From Dipetalonema caudispina (lineage: Eukaryota; Nematoda; Chromadorea; Rhabditida; Onchocercidae): a stretch of 64,000 nucleotides of DNA. The translations under genes were made by a program, and so were the position numbers. Within the stretch, counting starts at the first letter, position 1. Each line of letters begins with the position of its first letter. Below are positions 29,287-41,700 of the stretch, one piece after another. The stretch covers positions 82,615 through 146,614 of the forward strand of contig JABVXV010000147.1 in assembly GCA_013365325.1 (NCBI GenBank), read 5' to 3'. Under the pieces are notes generated by a model, which saw nothing but the letters and a program-made list of their open reading frames with translations, was not told the origin of the DNA and ran no database searches.

Positions 29287-32200
29287 TGCATTACAACAAG
29301 AAGTAAGAAAAAATTAAGTTGTAGAGTAAGTTTAGATATTCAATATCCACGAATATGCTTTTAAAATAATTTTATGCATCACTATTAGTTGATTTAATAT
29401 TAAAAATAAATTTATCCCTATTGAATTTTTCAGTACGGAAATGAAGGAAAATTGATAAGCAAATGGAATTGATGTCCTCTGTGAGAGCCCTAGAAGGCTA
29501 CGACTGTAAAATTTGGTACGTTATATGGAGGAGAAAAATTGTTATCACCTGGTTATATCATCAATTGGGATACGATCACTCACCGTACCACTTCGTCCTG
29601 TATTTATGCCAAAGTGATCCAACAAATTGTGATACTGCGTCAAGACCGGACAACAGTACTGAACTATGAAAATGGCGCTAAGGACAATGTCTGAATTGGA
29701 CCGAAAAGTCATGATATTGTTTTGATCACAAAGTACTATAATAAAGGTATTAATCAGTATGATACTAGTTGGAACAAATTCCACATATCGATGCTGAGAA
29801 CGAACAATTATGTGAGAACGGACAAATTCCATGGAAATGGATACCCCTTATACAAGAAATCTGCAGAAACAGGTACATAAACTTCTAAGACTGATAGAAA
29901 TCTCCGCAAATATGTCAAAGATATCCGTGGAGTTAAACAATGATTGTTTGTCATTGAATGCGGTTTTAGGATGTTCTCCTTATATTCATTTAAACAACTC
30001 TCGCAGTAAGTTATTAGAAATTAGCTGCAGCACTTTATTTTGAACATTTTTTCAAGTATCAACTGATCAATAAATATCCCCAATGCAAGGATTAAAATTT
30101 TTTCCTTTGAAACTTTACTTATAATATTTTGAGGAAGTAATAATTTTAGACATTATTTTGAAACACTAAATCATGGCAGATTGATAATTGCGGACTAAAT
30201 GCAGCGCTATTGTTTTTCATTTTCAAACAAACACTGGTAGATAGCTAATGTTTCCTTCTATAAATATAAACTTTTAATACTTATAAACCAAACAATCGTA
30301 GAAACCCAGAGTTATAATAATTGTTCATTAAGAGATCCAAACCAAAAAAAAAAATTAAGCTATTTCACCAGAAGATATGTGAAATATCTGTAGAAATCTA
30401 TTAGTATCAAAAATATAAAGAAACTGACAATTTTCTGAAAATTCTCAACAAACAATAAAGCATTTCATGCAAAACTTATATCAAGTACCATGCGAATTCG
30501 CTAAAGCTTCAAATCCCTCCGTTAATGAAAACTTCAATTCTTTTCCGAAAATTTTGGTTTTTCTTGCAGTTTTTTGGTACTCTAACTCTTTTCAATCTAT
30601 GTAACTTTTAGTTTTCAAGTGATTTTCAGGAAAAATTTCAAGCAAAATACCAATAAGATTTCTAACATACGTACATGGATATTATTTCTATAGACACGGA
30701 ACAAAACAAAAAATTAGTTAACAAAACTTCTATCATTATTACACTTATCTTTTATCATAACTTGGATACGGCAATAACTTTCATACATATCAATGATTCT
30801 TAGCTTTCCACTTAATAAATATACATTATGAAATGTAATGAGAGAGTAGCAAATTAGAAAAAGAAAGCAAAGAATGGATAAATTTTTTTAAGTTCTAGAA
30901 TTCCAAATAAGATTATAATACAGAATGAATTTTTTCTACACACGAGATCTAAAAAATACTCATCAGGCGTAACTAAGAGCTCAATGCAAGTTTAAATTTC
31001 GATTTAGTTATATAAGAAAAAGTAAGGAAAAAATTTCATTTAGCAGCAAATTCGTACTATTATTTATTGATTACTGTAAAAATTAGCTCATAGATTTGAA
31101 ATATAATACTTGCATTTATCCTCCAATTTAACGATTTAAAGATAGGAAAATGGTGAGAGAAAGTAAAACTTGGTGAAGACTATGTTATAACAAAAATGTA
31201 TTTGGGTTTGTAACGTTTATTCACCTTTCTTTGTCACCCTCCTATTCCGTTTTCCGAGTTAATTTAACTTCCTTTTTGAATTAAAAAAAACTCATGTGTT
31301 TAATTTATTTCTTTGGAGAATTAAAATTGTATGTTTTCTTAAAATATGAACTCATTTGCCATTTTCTTGCATAAAAAATTTGATTTTCTCAGGTGATCGT
31401 ACTTTAGTACAAATCTAATATTTCAATACTTTGTCAATAACCAGCCTATTTTTACTGTAATTCTTTATAATTTCTTTTTTCACGACTTCCTGGAACTTTT
31501 TCCAATATTGGTTTATCTGCTTTAAAATGTCAGCTGCTCATTAAGGCAATGGAACTAGAAACAATCCACAAAATATGCTTGAAGGACAAGAATCTGAAAT
31601 GATTTTAGGCTATTGGATGGGTTAATTAATCAATAAATCTAATATACTTCTTAATCAATCTAATTTACAGCCAATTCTGATCGTAATTGTTGAACTCGAA
31701 ATTCAGTAGAGCGGACACTTACATGTATCTTCAATTTGCTAACATCCGTAATCGATCTCCTTGATAATGGTACAAGTTTTTTCTCCTTTCTTTCTTTCTC
31801 ATGCCTTTATTCACCCTTTTTATATTTATCCGTTCCGTTCAATTTGATGTCACATCTTCTATTCCTTTCAAATAAATAAAGAAGTTAACAGGGAGAAATA
31901 CATGGCAATGCTTCGGGAAATCTTATTGTCCGAATCAACCCACATTTCTTCCTTTTTCAACTTTCTCATTTCATTCTCTTATTTTGGGAAGTTCAACTGT
32001 AACGATGTTTGATCAATAAGTTGTCACTTCGTGTTAAAGTGTTAACACTGTCAAAAAATTATTTGATCATCATAAAATATTCCTTGGAATTTCATTCAAA
32101 AATGTTTGCCAAAATCATCAAAACCAAATGTATATTTTGTTTTCTCTCTGCTTCATTTATATGCATAAAAATAGCAACTTTTTGCTCCAACTCATAATCA

Positions 32201-35200
32201 AGACATGAATGATTTCTCGTATTTATCATGTCTTCTTCAAAATTAGCCAAGATGTACAAGATTTCAAGGAGAGTATTGTAAAATGTGATATGAAGCCAAT
32301 TAAAAGATGAAATTCTGTAATTTAAGAATTAAAAACAGTACTTTAAGATTTTTTACTTGCATATGCTTGCAGTTATTTTCGAGTTTCATTCCTTTATTTT
32401 CCACCAACTTTCATTCTGACAATTTGTATCATCTCTCTTTCTTACTTTATTGCAAGTAGGTATGCTTAAAACTAGTGCTGCTTTCATATTTGCGTGTTTT
32501 TTTTCCATAGATTATTCATTTTTTGTAACATTGCATTCATAAGAGGTTTTATTAAATGAACTTAAGTTGTCAAATTATTTTATTCATCATCACTACTCAT
32601 CACTGTTCTATTAATCTCAAATTTAAATGAGGTAAAAAAACATCTTAGTTTGAAAAAATAATGAATATCATGAATTTCGATCAAGTGCAATTTGTATCTG
32701 ACACGCTGCGTAATTCTGCGTTCATTTGCGCTTACTTTATATCTGCTATTGAATTCTCCGAAAAGCAATAAGTGGGTTGGATGCAATGAACTTCATGGGA
32801 CAAATCTTTGAAGTGCAACTTGTTCATTTTAATACTTGAAGTTCTTGTGTATTACAGGATTTATAGGATTTGTATAAAGTCATCTGAACGAGAATTATTA
32901 CAGTTTATTTTCAAGACATCCATATGTTATGTGCATTTATAATGTATGGAAAACTTTTGGACAACAGTTTTTTTTTGCTTTTTTTTGTGGAAACACACTA
33001 AAATAGTAAGTAGTCTGAATGTTGAACTATGAGGTCACTCACCTTCGGCTAGCGATGATTTGTGGACAATGATGAAAAACTTCCTATAATTCGTTTCATC
33101 AGTTATAACCATGGCAGTTTTTTTACTCGAGTGAAAATTTGAAATGTTATGTGAAATAAATAATGAAAACCACAGGAAGTACTCCAAGAATATTCAATTC
33201 TTAGTTTTCAAAACACCCGTAATGTAAGAAGTAAATTAAGAATTAATTTCTTGATATATTAACTCAGGATTTAAATTACTGACTCAGTAATACAGCAAGG
33301 AAATGAAAAACTCTATCAATCAAGTGAGATGGAGGTTCATTGATTCTACACAGCACTTACTAGTGAACTCATAACAATGGAAGGTTAGAAGTCTCACAAC
33401 AATATGACTATCATCCACTGCAAGCAGTAACAAGTGATTTGATGAAATTTACACGAGTAGTGATGTCTCATGCATTACCTCCAGCATTTAATTACTCCAA
33501 AAGTCTTTCTTAATTAATTATGGCCTTACCAGTTGTTATTCAAAAGAATCCAATTAGCTAGTTGCCTTTAAATAAAAAAAAGAATAGGTTGTCCTAAAAG
33601 ATAATGTCTCCAGCTTTTCTATCTGTTATGATGCAGAAAACGTATCATTTTCTTTTTAATGCACTTCAATTATATAACTTAGGTAGCTGCAACAAAAAAG
33701 TTGAAGTAGGAAATCAACTAATGAAAGATCTGTACAGCAAGGAATACGTCCAAAAACTGATTAAAGAAATAGGTGAAACGTCCCAAGTAGGTCTTTCCTC
33801 AAATACCATAAAAAAAAAAACCTCAACCGATGATACAAGTATGTTGGTTAGGTAACAATCTAACTGCTTAGAAAAGGGTAGTTTGAAGACCTTATGGTTA
33901 AGCAAAAGTTCCGAAATTGGAAATACGTATGATAACGCGGAGAAAGTGATTGAATCCGATCAACTCATCTACGAAAATATTAATTATAACTTCAAAATTT
34001 CGTTTTTAAGCTTGTTCAAAAAATTTAACAATTATTAAGGCAGCAGTTTCCAATCTTTGACAAAACTGTGCAATATTTACGGTGAGAAGATACAAGAAAG
34101 AAGAAAGGAGACAGAAAATCTTACTCCGAAAAAAATTTCTTTCGTTAGGCAAGTAGCTGAGAGGGATTCAGTCCACCCTATAGATTTGCTAACGAAGTTT
34201 CAATTTACTCACCTTCTCAAGCTTACTTCTCTGTTGAAAAATGGGTTGGATTGCTATATTAATAGTCGGTAATAGTATAAATTTACCTGGAATTATCGTT
34301 TTTTCTCTTTTTCTTTGCTGTATTCGTCCATTGATTCTATGCTACCAATTTTGTTCCAGCATCATTCTGCCTATCACAACTAGTTCGCTATTTATTGCAT
34401 CTGTCTTTTGTCAAAAAGATCACAATATGGGAAAATCTAGCTTGTTGATGTTGGGTGGTTTTATACGTCAAATTCTATCAAAACTTTCTAGTGAAAAAGA
34501 AAACTTATTTTAAATGACTCCGATATAGACAAATTTCCTGACCGTCACAATTTAGAATGTACTAACAATAATGCTTTAAGTTCAGGACTCTAGCGATTAT
34601 TGTGTTGATGGGATCAGTATTCTCTTGCTTTTCGTAACTAGCTTGACAACTATGGAGTTTTTTATTTTCAAGTAAAGAATTTTAAAAATCATAACTAGCG
34701 AAAACATTTGAAACTTCTTTTAATAGATCACCAACAACACACTGTTTTCTAGATCATCATCAACTCTTAAAGATACGATAACAGATCGCCTCTATATGAC
34801 AAGAGCACAAGATTTTTTAGGAATGCGGAAAACCACTGGAATTTGTAATATTCCATTTCCTCCACTCACGAGTAAACTTGTTGCTTATATTGTTGTGTTG
34901 ATGATAACACTAAATAACTGACTTCTTAACACTATTCCCGAATCAAAGGCATATATTTTAAATCTGCTGAGGAGTTTTGTGAAAGCGATTGTATTCACAT
35001 ATTAAGTGATGATACTGAACAACTGACTTCTCAACAGCTTTACCTATTGATAATTCAGAATCATGAATGTAGTGATGTGACTACGGACATCAAGATATAT
35101 GGATTTAGAAAAGATTGTATAAGATAACGGCTGTCAAACTATACTCTTTCAATTACTAACTGGAATATATGAAATACATACTGTTAAGCTTTCTTCAGTG

Positions 35201-37240
35201 ATACATGTTCCATTATTTTTCAACTTGTTTTAATTTAAATGATTTAGATGAAAGATAACATCATAAAAATCTTGACTCGAATCGATGTTCATCCATACAA
35301 TGAATGCTACACATATTACCAATAATATAACATGATTATTGTTTGTTTGCAATTAGTAAGAAAAGTCTCTACCATCTTTATGGGAAAACCCATAATTCCT
35401 TAATAATTGAAAATAATAATCATGTTAAAACTTCATTCGGCAAAAATAAGTAGTAATCAATTAGCATCTACATCTCCTTTCCAGTTATTCATTATTTGTC
35501 GATTAGTTTTTGTTCACTGAATTTGAAAAAATGAGGATTTACGTCGAAAACTACTGAACCACATCACTAAGTACGCGCAACAGAATACAAGCAAAAGGTA
35601 AGTTGACTGACTAATATGTAAATTTGAACTAGCCCAGCAACTATCAACTTCCTAACTGAGACCAGTCGCTCTCCTCCATCGAATTCAGTTAGGTTTTACC
35701 GTAACATTGCAAACAAATCTCGAGTTTAACTACCTCACAAAAACTATTTCTACTCGCGTTTTCTGGCGCAGTAGTAACGAAGAAAACTCGTAACACCTCC
35801 CAATGTCATCTCGAGTGTCAGATCCCACCATATCAACTACTAACCTTTCATACTACATCTGCGCCGTACCGACACACCTTAACTCTTCACAACTTCAATC
35901 AGACTAACACCACAATCAACTTTAAATTGAATTTTATTCCAACCATCAATTCGCAGCTTCAGTCAACTACGGGCAACAATTCCAATAGTAAAAGTGTTCC
36001 AAGGAAGGATAAACTCTGATCGGAAGGTGATTTAATCAATAAATTGGAATCACCAAAATGACTGATATGGAAGCACCAATTTTCAAATACCTCATCCCGT
36101 ATTCGAAATTCATTTTTACTTCTTTGTTAGCACTAAATTTTCTGTGAATGTTAAATCACAAAAGAATGAGCGCATTTTCACAAGATAAAAATGTGAAACA
36201 AAAGCGACAACAATATTAACGATTTGAACAGGGAAAAGTAATCCACAGAAGATGAGGGAACTGAATGGAGAACAACAGTACAAATTAACAGGTCTATAAG
36301 CCAAGAAAATAAAGGGCGAATAAGAGATGGCGATAAGCTCGGCTTTGTGTCGAACTTTTCAAATACGAAACGGAATGACAAAACTTGCTCACTACTACTA
36401 GTTACAGATTATTTTAGATTGGAAGTGTTTTTTCTTGACAGTAAACACAAAACTCAAACAAGTGGAGTAACAACAACCTGTTTATAACAGAGAAGACAAA
36501 TAAAACAGATACTGCCCATGGCTACCATAAAAACTATAAAACGTATTTTGTACATTTAATAAAACGAGAAATACAAATACACCGATTCAAATACAACGTT
36601 GCACCGATTCACATCATTTCGTTTGCCAGTTATGATTCCCAATCATAGGCGAACAAAGTTTACGGGATTCTTCACATTCTATGGTAACATAAACAACTAC
36701 ATAAATTTGGACTGAATACATGGAAAGAAGAAACACTTTAAAAAAAAATATACGACAGTCAAAGATAATAAATGGTAGATCTTGCAATGCATCTCCGAAA
36801 AGAAAATGATACAAAAAGAAACATAAACTCCCTGACATAAACAAATTACAATTGCCGTTAGTTAAGTGCCATTATAAAAAATGTATGATCATTCAGAACA
36901 ACATTCGTTTAACATCAAGTAATAGGAAGCAAAGCTGCAATGCAAACTATAAAAGGACGAGATCATGTACTGTAGGTTCTTGTGAAAATTATTGTGATTA
37001 CTACTCCTGTGTAGAAAAAATCAGCAATGAGAATTCATGCTGCAGATGGACTAACTCAAAAGCGTGTCAATTAAATTTGTAAAAAGAGAAATAAATCAAA
37101 AAACACAATGAACCAAGTTTAACAGCAAGGGCTTGACATGAGGGGACAAAAAATAACACATTGCAGATCGATTGAGATTTAAGTTTAAAATACAAGTACA
37201 AGCATCTGGGATGAAGCTCGAAACGACAATTAATTCAAGT
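29287..37240. other. Gene-poor region
   Basis: About 8 kb without a supported multi-exon gene. Two plus-strand open frames at 33,604-33,855 and 34,057-34,272 look more protein-like (charged, Lys/Glu-rich) than the surroundings, but they are separated by stops and match no family I know. A Cys-rich frame at 36,852-37,082 is listed separately. Confidence 0.5.
36852..37082 (+). other. Cysteine-rich open frame of unknown status
   Basis: A 76-codon frame with ten cysteines, concentrated in the second half (spacings C-x(9)-C-x(4)-C-x(3)-C-x(4)-C, then a CC pair). The RTRSC-xxx-SC pattern faintly recalls the end of a thrombospondin type 1 repeat, but the Trp residues are missing. There is no signal peptide. 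It could be a last exon, a decayed exon or chance. It lies just beyond the 3' end of the minus-strand gene at 37,241. Confidence 0.2.
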
Positions 37241-38532
37241 TCAACTCGCACCTCTGTTTTCCCGATCGAATAGATCTGCTGTGTAGTCCCTGAACATTTT
37301 GATCGCTTTCACTGTCAACAACTCACTAATTCGCAGTGCATGTAGCAGCGTAGCGAAATGCTCACGTATGTATCGCCCACGTGTTTGCACATGTTCTAAT
37401 AAGCTGATTTCATCATTTTGGATAGGATCTAGATAAGGCACTGTCACCGATGAACCAACATGACTTTCGTCGCTCCCACTCCCATGCTGCCCTTCTCCGC
37501 CCTTCGAGTTTTCAATAACAACTTCCGGATCTCTAGAAATTACTGCCGTGACTTCACTAACCATTGCACTTCCATTTTCTACATCCATCGCCATATTCTT
37601 CTTTAACACATTACAATCTGTACAAGACTGATTTCGAGTTGATATTTCTGATGTTCCCAATCCTTGCTCTTCTCTAATGTGCGATGGCTGCTCTTGATCA
37701 ATACATGTCGAATGTAATTCTTGTTGTAAGCAACGTTCATATCTAAATTATTTGGGTAAAAACACCTAAAAAATGGAGAAAGTTCAGGATGCGTAAAATT
37801 AGTTCACGCTTAAAATAAAACAAACAAACAAAAGGAACTATTCTAAGAAATGTATTCAAACTTGCCTAAATGTTTTCATATCCATTCCAAATTCCTTCTT
37901 GAACATCGCGCCCATTTCTGAAGCTGTAAAATGTGGCTCAAGATCCTCCAGCTTCGGCTCAGGAGTCGGCGACTTTTTTTTGGAATGTGCAACACTTCCA
38001 CGTTGGCGACCGCGACCTCTACGTGACTGACTTTTGCGTGTTCGCTTCATTCCTGATCGAAAACGTTTAGGCGGACGAATGCACTTTTCCTTAAATCATT
38101 ATATGATTTTATATTCGACAAAACCAATGTCAGCATAGTCAATAGTTGATAACTACATTACGGTTGCACAACTCTAAGACCAGTATGAAAACAAAGGTAT
38201 AAAAAATATACCCTCTTTAAATGATCGTATCTTATTGGCATCGATTTAGTCATAACAAAGGCTGATCAACCTTGGTTTAATCTCCGATGTCACTATGTTC
38301 ATCGAGATGTGTTTTACTCCATTAATATTTCCATCTTCAAACATTTGAGAAAAAAGCAAACCCGAAACAATTTGAGAGTATAATTCATTGGTGGATGAAG
38401 CTTCATTGCTATATTTGCATCATAGTTTTTTGAAGTTGCAATAATTTTTGGAGGAACTGCTTTAGTAAATGACAGCAGCCGATTTTGCCATTTTTCTTCT
38501 CGAACGCTATCATTATCATAAGGCTGACATTC
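37241..38532 (-). CDS. Basic nuclear-type protein exon cluster (3' end of upstream gene or separate gene)
   Basis: Two well-supported exons are 37866-38089 and 37241-37742 (TGA stop). A third, 38362-38532, is open and joins them in phase 0, but its splice sites are weaker. The middle exon begins with a basic block (KRFRSGMKRTRKSQSRRGRG) typical of a nuclear localisation or nucleic-acid-binding tail. It continues into an acidic/helical segment (LEDLEPHFTASEMGAMFKKE). The last exon ends in a helical stretch rich in Leu, Ala and Arg. The intron between 37,866 and 37,742 uses a GC donor (AG|GCAAGT). I do not recognise the protein. It may be the C-terminus of the SAP130-like gene: a donor TGG|GTCATA inside that gene's last exon would join in phase. 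Alternatively it is a separate same-strand gene only about 236 bp downstream. Confidence 0.5.
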
Positions 38533-38767
38533 CTTAAAAAGGTGTACTATAATAAACTAGGGTCAGCACTGGCGTAACAAATAAATCATGAAAAATGAAA
38601 TAACATGTAATCTAAAACTGCAACTAAATCGCAAATCTCAGGAAATCTAAACCTGCATCTCTTCCTTGCTAAACAGAATCTGATCTCACTAAAGTTACTA
38701 TACTGCTAATACCTGCTAATGACAAGACAAAGTTTACTGAACCTCTTCTTGTTAGATATGATGATAA

Positions 38768-41700
38768 CTATGGAAAAAACTGCTGCAATATGACCCAGCA
38801 ATCATGTCTTAATCTCAAAGCCTTAACAGATTCAGATTCAAGCAAATCGATTAGAAGCAAACTAACTTCTTTGTGACCATTTATCAGTTCGACATAAGAA
38901 GTGGGGTCACTGTATCTAACAAGGTTAAGCATCTGTTTTGTTGCCTCATTTAAATTGTCACGCTCGGCCTTTCGCATGTCCGATAATCTCTGATGGACTG
39001 CTCGCACTTGACTGAAAACTCTTTTTTAAACACTGAAAGTACCGGAATAAAATATAGCAAAAACACCCCCTCATAATTAACTACTGATTGTCGTTGAAGT
39101 GATAACTACGTCCGGCTATTATATCCATGAACTTTTGAAATGAAAATACGATAATTAAAATCTTAATCATTTCTGGATCAATTATATGTAAAATAGAAAG
39201 CCCGAAGACGGAAAAAATCTGCTAGACATGCATATTTTCCGAAAGCAAGGTATGTAATAAACCTTAAGGAATGCAACGTCCGCGAAAGATTTTTATCTCC
39301 TCCAATTCGTTTCTTTTTACGATTCAGTTCTTTCTCAATATTCATAAAGAAAGCATCATCTGCATCTAGAGCTTCTGACTTCCTTTTTCTACTAAGAGTG
39401 TACTGGCTTATATTATCATATAGGGCAACAACACTGTTCGAAGCCTGAAACACATGCCGCTGATTTAATCTCCAACAGCAACTACTATTAACACGAAACA
39501 TAGGTAGAAAGGAAAGATATCGACAAAAATTATACCGAAAACTAAAGAGAAAAAGACATCAAGAATAAAATAATCTTCACTGATCCATCCAAATCTAACT
39601 TCGTGTCTTAGATGATGAAGACTCTATTCTAGTCTTTAAACAAAGTTACAAAATCACCAGCGATGTTGATCAACGCTAGATAACGAACAATTCAGGAATA
39701 CCAAGATTCACTGCACACTTTATATGCTATAGGCTAAAAAAACAAATAGGAAGTCCTTTTTCCTGTATAAATGTAGATATGTGAAACATCCAACAGATCA
39801 ACCACATCTAGAGAATGGAATATGTACAGATTTTCAATAAAAGCTGTATTTAAAGTCTCCTCACACAAATCGACCAGGTGCTCACACGTACTCAGGTTTT
39901 CTGCAGAAAATGAAATGCCATACTTGAGGTACAGTGTGAGGTAGTTCAAAGATCCCAAATCGGTCTGCAATTTTAATTTCGAACAAATGGTCGTCTTTCT
40001 TTTTTCTTTTCCTTCCTAAATACCGTTGTCCATTTCTCTCTTCTCGTCCTTCTGTAATATAATAAATGATTACCCTTAACGTCAGCAACTTGGAATCATT
40101 GGAAAATGAAATCTTTAGTAATTATTCAAGCATTAAACAAAGAACTATCCCTTAAGGGCAACCATTTATTACCTTTATCGTTTTCGACGACAACTTCAAT
40201 AATTTCCGCAAGAACTTCTGCAATCGCCTGCAGCATTTCGGTTTCCGGATCACGTCGATTCGCATAACCAAAAGGTTGTAAGCCACGAGATAACCTCACA
40301 GCTGTTTGCATGCTTCTCTGAGGTGATATACGACCAGTTCCTGCTAAGCCATTGCTCGCACTACGCGTATAAACCTCCAAAGCTTCTTCCAAATATTTAT
40401 AAACGTATACAGGTCCATTATCAACATTCTTCTCAAAAACATTATCGGAGGTTGAAGGTGAACAAATCGGATAATTTTCAAGAAATTTCTCTGCCTGCTT
40501 TTTGGCTGCCATAAGTGAATAATCCTCCAACGAGGCAACCTGTAAATCACACAGCTTTTAGACATCTAATAGAGCTCAGTATTAAAGATTAAACACATTA
40601 ATATATAATGCACGACTACAAGAAAAATTCTTAAGCACGCACCAAATTTGAATTTAGTTCAACATCGGCTGTTACCGACTGTTTTGTATTGCGGAAATGT
40701 TCTTGTAACATCCAGCGTTTCACATATATTCGTTTTATTACACGCTCGCAACCAGAAATGCGATCAAAACGTTGCCAACGGTCTTTTAAACCAGAACAGA
40801 GAAGCATTTGAGCAAGGACTTTGCGATTCTATAAAAAAATTTTAATTCGAAACGGCTTTTTTCTCTCACAAACCCAATGTTTGTAAAGCCATGATTGACT
40901 TCACTGGTAAGTAGTTCACTTAATCTTTAAAATAACCAAAAATAGTTGATTTTTACTTTTTGGAAAAATTTATAAAATTCTACAGCTCCTTCAGCCTAAG
41001 TACTCACACAGATGTCTTTCGCCTGGCTGTAACGATCACCGAATAAAAAAGCAATAACAAATTTAACCACATCAGAAATAACGAAGTTTAAAATCTTCAA
41101 GTGGCTCGAGTACTACCACGTTTTTTGTCAACATCAAAATTCAGCAAAAATCTAGTAAACATAACTAGTAAATTATTGTAACCACTGAAATTCGTAGAGA
41201 ATTATTCCACCTTATTAAAAAAAAATTAATATACCTGTTCAGTAAACTGACGACACTGAACTTCACTTCTTCCACTGTCATTTTGAATATTCGACGTGTT
41301 TTCTGATGAGATACCACTTTTTGGTATAGTCGCTTCAACAGGTTCTTTTGCTATCACAGTCGCCACCTGCAACATAAAATACCGCATTACTCATATTTGA
41401 CTAGCGAACTAGAGGTAAAGTAACTGAGGAAGGTGTTCAGTGTGAAAAAATGAGCAAGAACGAATCACAGATAGTATTAAATCTCTTCGTTGTCGGAAAA
41501 AAAATTATATTCAAACAAATTCTGAAAACACTCACATGAGATAAGGTTTCATCTAAAACAGTTGATGGACTATTTCCATTTATCTTGTCCTCACCAAAGA
41601 AGCAGAATGTTGCTGATATATCACATGATCTGTGAAGGATCCGTTGACTGTTTGGACAAGGATTACCTGGGACAGCCATTTCTAACCTACAAACAAATTT

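Noticed and set aside
38271..38408. Alternative minus-strand exon with NEASSTNELYSQIVSG-like frame
   Set aside because: It looks protein-like and has both splice sites, but its end phase does not match the next exon at 38,089. The overlapping phase-0 segment 38,362-38,532 does match, so this one was not used.
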